A stretch of DNA of 54,397 nt from an uncultured Eubacterium sp. (GTDB lineage Bacteria; Bacillota; Clostridia; Lachnospirales; Lachnospiraceae): assembly GCA_910584645.1 (NCBI GenBank), contig CAJUAU010000019.1, forward strand, positions 1 to 54,397, written 5' to 3'. Position numbers and translations under genes: made by a program. Positions 26,340 to 33,743 of this stretch are shown here, piece after piece (positions within the stretch are counted from its first letter, which is position 1; each line of letters begins with the position of its first letter). The notes beneath the pieces are model-generated. The model searched no databases. It saw only the letters and a program-made list of their open reading frames with translations, and was not told where the DNA came from.

Positions 26340-26447
26340 TGCAAAAGTAAAGCTTGAAGCAATGGACTTTTGCAATTGGCGATGACGCCGAAAGCGGCAT
26401 GCCAGTTTAGAAAAGAACCGTCACCAGACATGAAAGACGAAAGGAAG
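26340..26447 (+). ncRNA. Structured 5' leader of unknown class upstream of the sugar-phosphate transferase
   Basis: A perfect 9-bp hairpin (26340-26348 with 26366-26374) is followed by a nested stem: TGGC (26377-26380)/GCCA (26401-26404) enclosing GCCG-AAAG-CGGC (26387-26398). CGTCA at 26419-26423 can pair with TGACG at 26383-26387, which allows a pseudoknot or a switch between two folds. The ribosome binding site AAGGAAGG ends the region. I could not assign it to a known riboswitch family. The rest of the gene-free stretch (26119-26339) holds the promoter and an AT-rich sequence. Confidence 0.5.
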
Positions 26448-26455
26448 GATTCAAA

Positions 26456-27886
26456 TTGATAAAGGGAAACCAAAAATTACTTAATGTCATTCGTTTTATC
26501 ATTGACGTACTTATACTGATATTTTCTTTTGTACTGGCATACAAACTTCGTTTTGATGTGGAATTCAGTATCCTGATCCGTTATGGATTGATAAAAGAAC
26601 CACAGGGCTTCTTTGGACCTCTGCAGGAATATATGCAGCTGCTGTTTCTTCTGATCCCCTGTTATTTATTTTCCTATTATTTTTTCCATCTGTACGATCC
26701 CAAGCGGGTGACGAGCCGCAAATCCCAGATGTATAATATTTTCAAGGCTAATATTGTCGGGATCTTTTATTGTGCCGCAGGTCTTTATTTTATCCGCAGC
26801 GGCAACTACGCCCGTCTTTTTATCATTATATTTGTGGGGATCAATTTTATTCTCGAACTTTTTTTCCGGCTGCTCATCACGACGGTCCTCCGCCGTTTCC
26901 GCAAGAAAGGGCACAATCTCAAACACATTCTCCTGATTGGCTACGGACGTTCCGCCGAGGGTTATATCGACCGCATCTGTTCCCATCCGGAATGGGGCTA
27001 CGTCGTCCACGGTATCCTTGACGACAGCAAGCGAAATGGAAAATCCTACCGGGATGTCCATGTCATCGGTGATATCGACGATCTGGAGACCGTTCTTGCC
27101 GACAATTCCTATGACGAGATCGCCATCACCCTGGGCATCGACCAGTATGAACGCCTGGAGGGGATCGTCGCCATTACGGAAAAATCCGGTGTGCACACCA
27201 AATTTATACCGGACTACAACAATATCATCCCCACCAAGCCTTATACCGAAGATCTGGACGGGCTTCCGGTCATCCATGTGCGGAATGTACCCCTCACCAA
27301 TTCTTTTAATAAATTTGTAAAACGGACAATGGATATCGCCGGTTCTCTCGTACTCATTGTGCTGTTTTCCCTGCCGATGCTGATAGTTTCTATTATCGTA
27401 AAGGCCACCTCGGAAGGGGAACTGATCTTCAAACAGGAGCGGATCGGTCTCCACGGCAAACCCTTTATGATGTACAAATTCCGCTCTATGGCGGTCCAGA
27501 AGGCATCGGATGAGAAAAAAGCCTGGACCACTCCTGACGACCCGCGGGTTACCCCCATCGGAAAATTCATCCGCAAGACAAGTCTGGACGAACTTCCCCA
27601 GTTTTTCAATGTACTCAAGGGAGACATGAGCCTTGTGGGACCAAGGCCGGAACGACCCTTTTTCGTTGAAAAGTTCAAAGAAGAGATCCCCCGTTATATG
27701 ATCAAGCACCAGGTCCGTCCAGGCATCACCGGCTGGGCACAAGTCAACGGCTACCGGGGTGATACCTCCATCCGTCTCCGCATCGACTGCGACCTCTATT
27801 ATATCGAAAACTGGTCCGTCATGCTGGACATCAAGATCCTGCTGCTGACAGTGATCAAAGGTTTTATAAATAAAAATGCATACTGA
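26456..27886 (+). CDS. Polyprenyl-phosphate sugar-1-phosphate transferase (WbaP/WcaJ type)
   Basis: 476 aa from a TTG start 8 nt after AAGGAAGG. The N-terminal half has four to five membrane helices and a CoA-binding-like Rossmann segment (KHILLIGYGRSAEGY, near 160). The C-terminal bacterial sugar transferase domain is complete: KRTMDIAGS, FKQERIGLHGKPFMMYKFRSM, KTSLDELPQFFNVLKGDMSLVGPRPERP and HQVRPGITGWAQVNGYRGDT. It transfers a hexose-1-phosphate to undecaprenyl phosphate, the first step of exopolysaccharide or capsule repeat assembly. No other polysaccharide gene is adjacent, so this is an isolated initiating enzyme with a long leader. Confidence 0.93.
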   Translation: MIKGNQKLLNVIRFIIDVLILIFSFVLAYKLRFDVEFSILIRYGLIKEPQGFFGPLQEYMQLLFLLIPCYLFSYYFFHLYDPKRVTSRKSQMYNIFKANIVGIFYCAAGLYFIRSGNYARLFIIIFVGINFILELFFRLLITTVLRRFRKKGHNLKHILLIGYGRSAEGYIDRICSHPEWGYVVHGILDDSKRNGKSYRDVHVIGDIDDLETVLADNSYDEIAITLGIDQYERLEGIVAITEKSGVHTKFIPDYNNIIPTKPYTEDLDGLPVIHVRNVPLTNSFNKFVKRTMDIAGSLVLIVLFSLPMLIVSIIVKATSEGELIFKQERIGLHGKPFMMYKFRSMAVQKASDEKKAWTTPDDPRVTPIGKFIRKTSLDELPQFFNVLKGDMSLVGPRPERPFFVEKFKEEIPRYMIKHQVRPGITGWAQVNGYRGDTSIRLRIDCDLYYIENWSVMLDIKILLLTVIKGFINKNAY

Positions 27887-27905
27887 TCCCAAAAAATATT
27901 TTTCA

Positions 27906-27953
27906 CTCATAAAAGAACCCCCTTCCATTACGGAATGGGGGTTCTTTTATGAG
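27906..27953. terminator. Strong terminator after the sugar-phosphate transferase
   Basis: Near-perfect stem of about 17 bp: CTCATAAAAGAACCCCC pairs with GGGGGTTCTTTTATGAG across the loop centred at 27930. Confidence 0.93.
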
Positions 27954-28159
27954 CCGATGTCAGGTGGACAGCATGTGGAAAGCAGTTTTCAGACACACTT
28001 CCAGACATGCTGCCACAGGCGGCACAAACAATTCCATGACCAAAAACACCGGGCTGTTGCTGCTACGCAGCTTTACCAGCCCTCCACCATTCGGAACTCC
28101 CGCACTGCTTATCGCATTGCTCCGTTCCTCATGACTATGCTCACTGTTTTGGTCACACT
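27954..28159. other. Intergenic remnant with inverted repeats, no gene
   Basis: TGACCAAAAACA (28037-28048) is inverted at 28145-28155 (TGTTTTGGTCA), and CAGCATGT near 27969 is inverted as ACATGCTG near 28006, enclosing GTTTTCAGACACAC. The latter matches the arm of the element at 3128-3195. No supported reading frame. It looks like a decayed palindromic repeat or MITE. Confidence 0.5.
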
Positions 28160-28513
28160 TTAGTCCAGCTTCTTATTGATAAACTCGTCCCACTTGCCAT
28201 CGTCTTCCGATTCTTCCTCATCTTCTCCAAACTCTTCCTCGTCCAGCATTTCATCAAAGGCATCTGCCAGGGCTTCCAGGGCTTCTTCATCATCGATCTG
28301 GAGAAGTGTGATCTCCGGCTCTCCCCCCTTGTCTTCGATCTCAATACCAAAAAAGTAGATTTCTTCGATGCTCTCGTCTACCGGAGTAAGAGCGGCATAA
28401 TCGTCGCCACCCCATTCAAATATATAAATAACCTCGCACTCCAACGTGCTTCCGTCCTCCAGTTGCAGATCTACCTTCATTTCCTCTATATCTTCCAAAT
28501 TAAATTCCGCCAT
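28160..28513 (-). CDS. DUF1292 family protein
   Basis: 117 aa, very acidic. The DUF1292 core is at residues 10-80 (LEDGSTLECEVIYIFEWGGDDYAALTP), followed by an Asp/Glu-rich tail. Small cytoplasmic protein common in Firmicutes, function unknown. A good ribosome binding site precedes the ATG at 28513. Usually found near DNA-metabolism genes, but here it stands alone. Confidence 0.82.
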   Translation of the reverse strand: MAEFNLEDIEEMKVDLQLEDGSTLECEVIYIFEWGGDDYAALTPVDESIEEIYFFGIEIEDKGGEPEITLLQIDDEEALEALADAFDEMLDEEEFGEDEEESEDDGKWDEFINKKLD

Positions 28514-28694
28514 GGATAAAACCTCCTTAAATTTTAATCACTTATCCTATCATAACATATCATTTTTACCAGTTCAAGTTTAGATGTTGACAAGATTCCA
28601 TATTTTATATAAAATGTTTTTCATCCGTAGCATTTTTCAGCGGGAAGCAATGCCCGGCGCCGCCGGGCCGATCACAGATAAGGAGGTGAAACAG

Positions 28695-28955
28695 ATGAAA
28701 TATTCATATCGTACAAAAGGAACCTGCTCACAGCAGATCGATCTGGAGATAAACGATGATGTGATCACTAATGTGAAATTCTATGGCGGATGTGACGGAA
28801 ACCTTAAGGCAATCCCGATTCTCGTGGATGGGCTCACCGTCGATCAGATCGTTAAAAAATGCTCTGGCATCCGGTGCGGTTTTAAAAATACGTCATGTGC
28901 CGACCAGCTTTCCAAAGCAGTCCTCGCAGCACAGGCAGAGTGTGCCGCCAAATGA
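28695..28955 (+). CDS. 4-Cys TSCPD domain protein
   Basis: 86 aa from the ATG at 28695, which follows AGGAGGTG. Belongs to the small TSCPD-domain family with four cysteines (CSQQ, GGCDGN, KCSGIRCG, TSCADQ) also found fused to ribonucleotide reductases; probably metal binding. Function unknown. It is followed by a terminator and the preQ1 riboswitch of queT. Confidence 0.85.
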   Translation: MKYSYRTKGTCSQQIDLEINDDVITNVKFYGGCDGNLKAIPILVDGLTVDQIVKKCSGIRCGFKNTSCADQLSKAVLAAQAECAAK

Positions 28956-28982
28956 TCAGAGGCATAAAACCCCCTGATTTTT
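28955..28982 (+). terminator. Terminator of the TSCPD gene
   Basis: ATCAGAGG (28955-28962) pairs with CCCCTGAT (28971-28978) with one mismatch, then TTTTTA. Confidence 0.65.
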
Positions 28983-28988
28983 ATGATC

Positions 28989-29030
28989 CGTGTGTTCGAA
29001 ACCATCCACACGTAAAACAAAACTAAGGAG
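28989..29030 (+). promoter_or_regulatory. preQ1-I riboswitch controlling queT
   Basis: CGTGTG (28989-28994) pairs with CACACG; the loop TTCGAAACCATC contains the conserved C-rich segment, and the A-rich tail TAAAACAAAACTAAGGAG can fold back as an H-type pseudoknot. The AAGGAG at the end is the ribosome binding site, so preQ1 binding would block translation. Placement before a QueT gene strongly supports the call. Confidence 0.88.
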
Positions 29031-29038
29031 AATTTAAA

Positions 29039-29530
29039 ATGAAAAGCAAAAAAATCATGTATCTAAGTCAGGCAGCCATGATCGCTGCCCTCTATGTCGT
29101 GCTGACACTTCTGGCAAATGCCCTGGGACTGGCAAACTATGCCATCCAGGTGAGATTTTCCGAGGCTCTTACGATCCTCCCCTTTTTTACCCCCGCCGCG
29201 ATTCCGGGACTTACCATCGGCTGTCTTCTCAGTAATATCCTTACCGGCTGCGCACCACTGGATATCTTCTTTGGGACTCTGGCGACACTGATCGGCGCTC
29301 TGGGTACCTACGCACTGCGCCGCTTTGAGTGGCTGGCTCCGCTGCCTCCCATCCTCGCCAACACCATTATCGTTCCCTGGGTTCTCCGGTTTGCCTATGA
29401 TATTCCGGATGCGATCCCCTATCTGATGGCTACAGTGGGGGCAGGCGAATTGATCTCCTGCGGGCTTATCGGAATGCTGTTACTGCGCTCCCTCAAACAA
29501 ATACCGAAAAATATATTTAAAGTCAATTGA
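29039..29530 (+). CDS. queT: QueT family queuosine-precursor transporter (ECF S component)
   Basis: 163 aa with five to six membrane helices. QueT features: QVRFSEALTILPFF near residue 37, AIPGLTIGCLLSNILTG and the N-terminal ALYVVLTLLAN. It is the substrate-binding subunit of an energy-coupling-factor transporter for preQ1 or related 7-deazaguanines; the shared ECF ATPases and EcfT are elsewhere. Regulated by the preQ1-I riboswitch immediately upstream. Confidence 0.93.
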   Translation: MKSKKIMYLSQAAMIAALYVVLTLLANALGLANYAIQVRFSEALTILPFFTPAAIPGLTIGCLLSNILTGCAPLDIFFGTLATLIGALGTYALRRFEWLAPLPPILANTIIVPWVLRFAYDIPDAIPYLMATVGAGELISCGLIGMLLLRSLKQIPKNIFKVN

Positions 29531-29582
29531 CTTTTTCTATAACCTAAGAGTATAATGCTTGTTAGAACTTTGGGAGGTACAC

Positions 29583-30698
29583 ATGAAGAGATATATACTA
29601 ACTGGCATTATACTTTTTTTTGTGGTGTCCGGTATTATACTCCTAAAACCGGCAGAACCACAGCATAACTCCGGCAAGAACAAACCAGCAGCCTATGAAT
29701 ATTATTATAATGAAAATGAAAACAATGAGGAGGACTCTCTCTTGCCAGAAGATCTGAGTTCTATTCTTTCAAACAGCCGGACCGTACCACTGGATACGAT
29801 ACCGAGCAGTAAAACTGTACTGGTAAACCGGGTATATCTACTGCCATCAGACTACATTCCACCAAATCTTGTGGCGCCAAATGTTAAATTTAGTTTTACT
29901 TATTCTTCGGATAAACGAAAACTCCGCAAAGTGGCAGCGGAGGCCCTGGAAAGGCTGTTCCAGGCAGGGGAAAAGGAGAATATTGAATTGTATGGTGTAT
30001 CCGGATACCGTTCTTATGCCCGGCAGAAACAGATTTATGATAAAAATATCGCCACCAGGGGACAGGCGGCTACGGATGCCGTATCCGCGAAACCTGGCAG
30101 CAGCGAACATCAGACCGGACTGACCATTGACGTCTCTGCCCGAAGCGTGAATTTCCGGCTGGATCAGAGTTTTGGCGACACGAAAGAAGGACAGTGGCTG
30201 GCACAAAATGCCCATCTCTATGGATTTATCATCCGCTACCCTTATGGAAAATCAGAGATCACCGGATACAGCTATGAGCCCTGGCATATCCGATTTGTGG
30301 GAAAAGCCGTCGCCACCTATCTGTATGAAAACGAACTGACTTTAGAAGAGTATTATGGGGTGGAAGATGCCGTGAAAGACGATACTCTCAAGAACGAATC
30401 AAAACCCCGTGTGGACGTAGAAGATCCGGATTCTGTGAAATATGCGACACCAAAGCCGACAGTCAAACCAAAGGCAGGCGCATCTCCAAAACCGACCAAA
30501 AAGCCGGCACGTCCAAAGAAGACAAACGACAAACCGAAAAAGACAAAAAAACCGGTACAGACAAAACCTCCGGCTACACACAGCCCCACGGCACCACCAG
30601 CACCAACACCGGCCCCGACACCGGTTCCCACCGCGGCGCCTACTGATCCGCCGGCTACCGAGTCGTCCGCGCCCACATCCCAGGACAATGAATCTTAA
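29583..30698 (+). CDS. VanY-type D-alanyl-D-alanine carboxypeptidase (M15B)
   Basis: 371 aa from the ATG at 29583, preceded by GGGAGG. An N-terminal signal anchor (residues 4-22) is followed by the M15 domain with GVSGYRSYARQKQIY, the zinc motif SSEHQTGLTIDVS and PWHIRFVG. The last 85 residues are Pro/Thr/Lys-rich (KPTVKPKAGASPKPTKKP and further), a wall-spanning or wall-binding tail. It trims the terminal D-Ala from peptidoglycan stems outside the membrane. No van resistance genes are nearby, so it is probably housekeeping. Confidence 0.9.
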   Translation: MKRYILTGIILFFVVSGIILLKPAEPQHNSGKNKPAAYEYYYNENENNEEDSLLPEDLSSILSNSRTVPLDTIPSSKTVLVNRVYLLPSDYIPPNLVAPNVKFSFTYSSDKRKLRKVAAEALERLFQAGEKENIELYGVSGYRSYARQKQIYDKNIATRGQAATDAVSAKPGSSEHQTGLTIDVSARSVNFRLDQSFGDTKEGQWLAQNAHLYGFIIRYPYGKSEITGYSYEPWHIRFVGKAVATYLYENELTLEEYYGVEDAVKDDTLKNESKPRVDVEDPDSVKYATPKPTVKPKAGASPKPTKKPARPKKTNDKPKKTKKPVQTKPPATHSPTAPPAPTPAPTPVPTAAPTDPPATESSAPTSQDNES

Positions 30699-30757
30699 TT
30701 TGCTTGATCATTGTGCCAGAACCATAATGCCCCACAATAGAGAAAGGATTCCAACCC

Positions 30758-31495
30758 ATGAGAACGATACTGTTAATACTTCTTTACCTGCTTGTCTGCA
30801 TCATAAGCATTCCCCTTCTGCTGATGGAATGCATTGTACGGAAAATAAATAGTAAAGCCGCCGCGGCATTTGCCATACGGATCGTACGCATCGTATTCAA
30901 TATAACAATGTTTTTATCCGGCTGCAGAAAACATATCTGCGGCCTGGAACACATTCCAACAGACAAGCCAGTGATGTTTGCGGCAAACCACCGGAGCTTT
31001 TATGATATCATCCTGGCATATTCATCCATTGCCGCCCATCATGTACAGGTGGCGTTTATTTCAAAGATTGAGATCAAAAAGTTCCCCATGATCGCCCAGT
31101 GGATGTATTTCCTGAACTGCCTTTTTATGGACCGGGGCGACATGAAACAAAATATGGGAGTGATCCTGAATGCCATCTCCCTGATCAAAGACGGATATTC
31201 GATCTATATCGCCCCGGAGGGTACCCGCAATGCCACAGACCACCTTCTTCCTTTTAAAGAGGGAAGCATGAAGATTGCCACCAAAACCAATGCCCCCATT
31301 ATTCCTGTCTGCATTAAGAACACAGAAAATATATTGGAAAACAATATTCCCTGGATCAAGGGCGGGGATATTTACATCGAATATGGCGAACCGGTTTATC
31401 CGGATCAGCTGGATAAGGAAGAGAAAAAACATATTGGCGCCTATGTACAAGAAATCATTCAGGAAATGTACGACAAACCCTATCCTGCCGCATAA
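30758..31495 (+). CDS. plsC: 1-acyl-sn-glycerol-3-phosphate acyltransferase (PlsC-like)
   Basis: 245 aa. N-terminal hydrophobic segment, then block I NHRSFYD (about residue 69), block II region FLNCLFMDRGD, block III IYIAPEGTRN and a block IV IPVCI. Converts lysophosphatidate to phosphatidate at the membrane. It lies 60 bp downstream of the carboxypeptidase gene. Confidence 0.88.
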   Translation: MRTILLILLYLLVCIISIPLLLMECIVRKINSKAAAAFAIRIVRIVFNITMFLSGCRKHICGLEHIPTDKPVMFAANHRSFYDIILAYSSIAAHHVQVAFISKIEIKKFPMIAQWMYFLNCLFMDRGDMKQNMGVILNAISLIKDGYSIYIAPEGTRNATDHLLPFKEGSMKIATKTNAPIIPVCIKNTENILENNIPWIKGGDIYIEYGEPVYPDQLDKEEKKHIGAYVQEIIQEMYDKPYPAA

Positions 31496-31536
31496 CAAAT
31501 GTGAATTTTGGAATATGGATCCTGAACAAAAATTAC

Positions 31537-31565
31537 TTTTCATTTCTTGGAAAACATGGTAAAAT
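31537..31565 (+). promoter_or_regulatory. Possible promoter before the repeat element
   Basis: TTTTCA (31537-31542) and TAAAAT (31560-31565), 17-bp spacing. If active, the following hairpin and tandem array would be transcribed. Confidence 0.35.
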
Positions 31566-31585
31566 GAACGCATAAGCACGAACGC

Positions 31586-31641
31586 AGACGTTTTGCTACA
31601 TACATGTCTGCTTGCAGACAAATGTATGTGGCAGAACGTCT
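31586..31641. repeat. Long imperfect hairpin (about 26-bp stem)
   Basis: AGACGTTTTGCTACATACAT (31586-31605) and adjoining GTCTGC fold back on 31614-31641 with two G:U-compatible changes and a 2-nt bulge. A second small hairpin GAAACC-GAA-GGTTTC lies at 31664-31678. The block sits upstream of the tandem array. Confidence 0.75.
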
Positions 31642-31681
31642 ATGTGAGTTTAACGAACACGGAGAAACCGAAGGTTTCGAC

Positions 31682-31808
31682 GTGAGTGCTTATGCTGTGC
31701 TTACAGCGTGAGTGCTTATGCTGTGCTTACAGCGTGAGTGCTTATGCTGCGCTTACAGCGTGAGCGCTTATGCCATGCATACAGCGTGAGTGCTTATGCT
31801 GCGCATAC
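31682..31808 (+). repeat. 26-bp tandem array, 4.9 copies
   Basis: Units at 31682, 31708, 31734, 31760 and 31786; each is close to GTGAGTGCTTATGCTGTGCT followed by TACAGC. The first two copies are identical; later ones drift by one to five bases. An inverted copy of the core (GCATAAGCAC) lies at 31570-31579. Together with the hairpin it makes an element of about 240 bp that fills the 362-bp gap before the next gene. No spacers, so it is not CRISPR. Confidence 0.92.
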
Positions 31809-31857
31809 ATTCCTTTGCAGGCAGAGAAAATATCTAGAAAGAGAGGCACGATAATCC

Positions 31858-32313
31858 ATGAAAACATTTTTGATCGTACTAGGCATCGTCCTGGCTGTAC
31901 TCATCATTGTATTTATTGTATTATCTATCATTGGAAGAAAACTTCAGAAAAAGCAGGAAGCATCCCAGTCCCAGATGGAAGCCGCCGCACAGACCGCATC
32001 CATACTGGTCATAGATAAAAAACGAATGAAGCTAAAAGAGGCGGGACTGCCAAAGGTGATTCTGGAAAACACACCAAAATACCTGCAGCGTTCCAAGGTT
32101 CCGATCGTTAAAGCAAAAATTGGTCCCAAGATCATGTCTCTGATGTGTGACGAGAAGATCTTCCCTCTTCTCCCGGTAAAAAAAGAACTTAAGGTCGTGA
32201 TCAGTGGTATCTACATCATGGATGTAAAGGGATCCCGGAATAATCTTTTGAATCCCCAGGAAAAGTTAGGCTTTTTCCAGAGGGCAAAGCTCAAGGCATT
32301 GAATAAAATGTAA
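31858..32313 (+). CDS. Membrane-anchored hypothetical protein
   Basis: 151 aa. A single N-terminal transmembrane helix (residues 4-27) is followed by a basic cytoplasmic-type domain of about 110 residues (SILVIDKKRMKLKEAGLPKVILE, then PIVKAKIGPKIMSLMCDEKIFPLLPVKKELKV). I do not recognise a named family. It has a GAGAGGC ribosome binding site and a strong terminator, and stands between the tandem repeat element and a convergent antiporter gene. Confidence 0.65.
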   Translation: MKTFLIVLGIVLAVLIIVFIVLSIIGRKLQKKQEASQSQMEAAAQTASILVIDKKRMKLKEAGLPKVILENTPKYLQRSKVPIVKAKIGPKIMSLMCDEKIFPLLPVKKELKVVISGIYIMDVKGSRNNLLNPQEKLGFFQRAKLKALNKM

Positions 32314-32314
32314 T

Positions 32315-32368
32315 TAAAACAGCATCTCACAAAGCTGACGCTTATAACTTGTGAGATGCTGTTTTTTC
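32315..32368. terminator. Bidirectional terminator between convergent genes
   Basis: AAACAGCATCTCACAA pairs with TTGTGAGATGCTGTTT (16 bp), T-run on the right and A-run on the left. Confidence 0.93.
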
Positions 32369-33576
32369 TATTTGCGAAAAACGACTTTCAATAGGATCGG
32401 CGTTACAATGGTAGTGATGACCACCGTGATAATGATGGGCCCGTACAGTTCCTGTGTCATAAGCCCCACCGCCATTCCTTTGCTGGCAACGATCAGTGCC
32501 ACCTCTCCACGGGAGACCATTCCTACTCCGATCTGAAGGCATTCCCTGTTGGAATATTTCATGATCTTTGCCCCCAGGCCGCAGCCAATAACCTTACTTA
32601 CCACTGCCACAACGCAGAGCAAAACTGCAAACAGGATGATCCTTCCGGACATCTCAGGAAGAACCACCTCCAGACCAATACTGGCAAAAAAGATTGGAGA
32701 CAGAAACATGTAAGAAACCGTCTCAAACCTCTTGCTTATGTACTGGATCTTCGGACTGACAGAGATGGCAAGCCCCGCCACATAAGCCCCGGTGATATCC
32801 GCCACATTGAAAAAGTACTCAGAGCAGAAAGCAAACAACAGACAGAAGGCAAAAGCTATGATCCCGTAACGGCGGTATGGTTTGTGCTCCACATCTGTCC
32901 ATTTGTAATAAAGTTTTCCCACGCCAAAAGCTACCACAAAGGCAAAAATGAAAAACAGTATAATCTTCAGAAGCACCATCCAGATACTGGGACCTCCCTG
33001 CCCGCCTTCACCGCCAGCACCAAGGGTTGTTATGATGGTCAAAGCAATAATACCTAACACATCATCGATCACGGCAGCACCCAGGATCGCGTTTCCCGCA
33101 TCGGTATTCAGTTTTCCCATCTCCCGCAGTGTCTCTACCGTTATGCTCACAGAAGTAGCTGTAAGGATCACTCCGATAAAGATATTGCGGTACATCACCA
33201 GATCAGCAGCGGCACCGCCGCCGTCCGTGAAAAAGTATGCCACCAGATAGCCGCCCAGACAGGGTACGATCACTCCCATCAGAGCAATGACCAAAGATGC
33301 CAGTCCACTCTTTTTCAGTTTCTGTATATCCGTCTCCAGTCCCGCAGAAAACATAAGAACGATGACACCGACCTCCGAGAGGTTCCCGATCATGCTCTGG
33401 GACTCTGCTCCTGCCAGAAGTACCGAAGAGAGATTCAGGCAGGCAGGACCTATGATCAAACCTGCTACAAGCGCTCCCACGACCTGGGGCATATGAAATT
33501 TTTTGGTCACAAGCCCAAGACATTTTGTACTGATCAGTACGAGGGCAATAAACAATAAATATCCATATTCTTCCAT
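32368..33576 (-). CDS. Cation:proton antiporter, CPA2 family (KefB/NapA-like)
   Basis: 402 aa with about 12 hydrophobic segments. Family motifs: PQVVGALVAGLIIGP near residue 30, LMFSAGLETD, the discontinuous-helix region GNAILGAAVIDDVLGIIAL containing the two adjacent Asp of electrogenic antiporters, and GMVSRGEVALIVASKG. It exchanges Na+ or K+ for H+ at the membrane. There is no C-terminal TrkA domain. AAGGAGG precedes the ATG. Confidence 0.9.
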   Translation of the reverse strand: MEEYGYLLFIALVLISTKCLGLVTKKFHMPQVVGALVAGLIIGPACLNLSSVLLAGAESQSMIGNLSEVGVIVLMFSAGLETDIQKLKKSGLASLVIALMGVIVPCLGGYLVAYFFTDGGGAAADLVMYRNIFIGVILTATSVSITVETLREMGKLNTDAGNAILGAAVIDDVLGIIALTIITTLGAGGEGGQGGPSIWMVLLKIILFFIFAFVVAFGVGKLYYKWTDVEHKPYRRYGIIAFAFCLLFAFCSEYFFNVADITGAYVAGLAISVSPKIQYISKRFETVSYMFLSPIFFASIGLEVVLPEMSGRIILFAVLLCVVAVVSKVIGCGLGAKIMKYSNRECLQIGVGMVSRGEVALIVASKGMAVGLMTQELYGPIIITVVITTIVTPILLKVVFRK

Positions 33577-33639
33577 TTTTCTTCCTCCTTATTTAAAACC
33601 AAACCCATTTTATACCCCTTTTTACCAAAAATCAACACA

Positions 33640-33680
33640 AAAAACAGGACTGATTTTCCATGGAAAACCAATCCTATTTA
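33640..33680 (-). terminator. Terminator of the symporter gene
   Basis: 33646-33660 (AGGACTGATTTTCCA) pairs with 33661-33675 (TGGAAAACCAATCCT) with two mismatches; TTTTTT follows on the minus strand. Confidence 0.8.
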
Positions 33681-33743
33681 CGATACTTTTCTTTTTTAAA
33701 TTTAGAAATAAAAGTCTTAACTATGTAAAGTCATCCCAGTTCC

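Noticed and set aside
26340..26447. c-di-GMP (GEMM) or fluoride riboswitch in the transferase leader
   Set aside because: Conserved core elements of both classes are missing, so only an unassigned structured leader is claimed.
26666..27928. 420-codon antisense open frame opposite the sugar-phosphate transferase
   Set aside because: The plus-strand frame has full family motifs; the antisense frame has no domain and no ribosome binding site, and is a codon-bias shadow.
31682..31808. Possible CRISPR array
   Set aside because: Units are directly adjacent with no unique spacers, and no cas genes are nearby.
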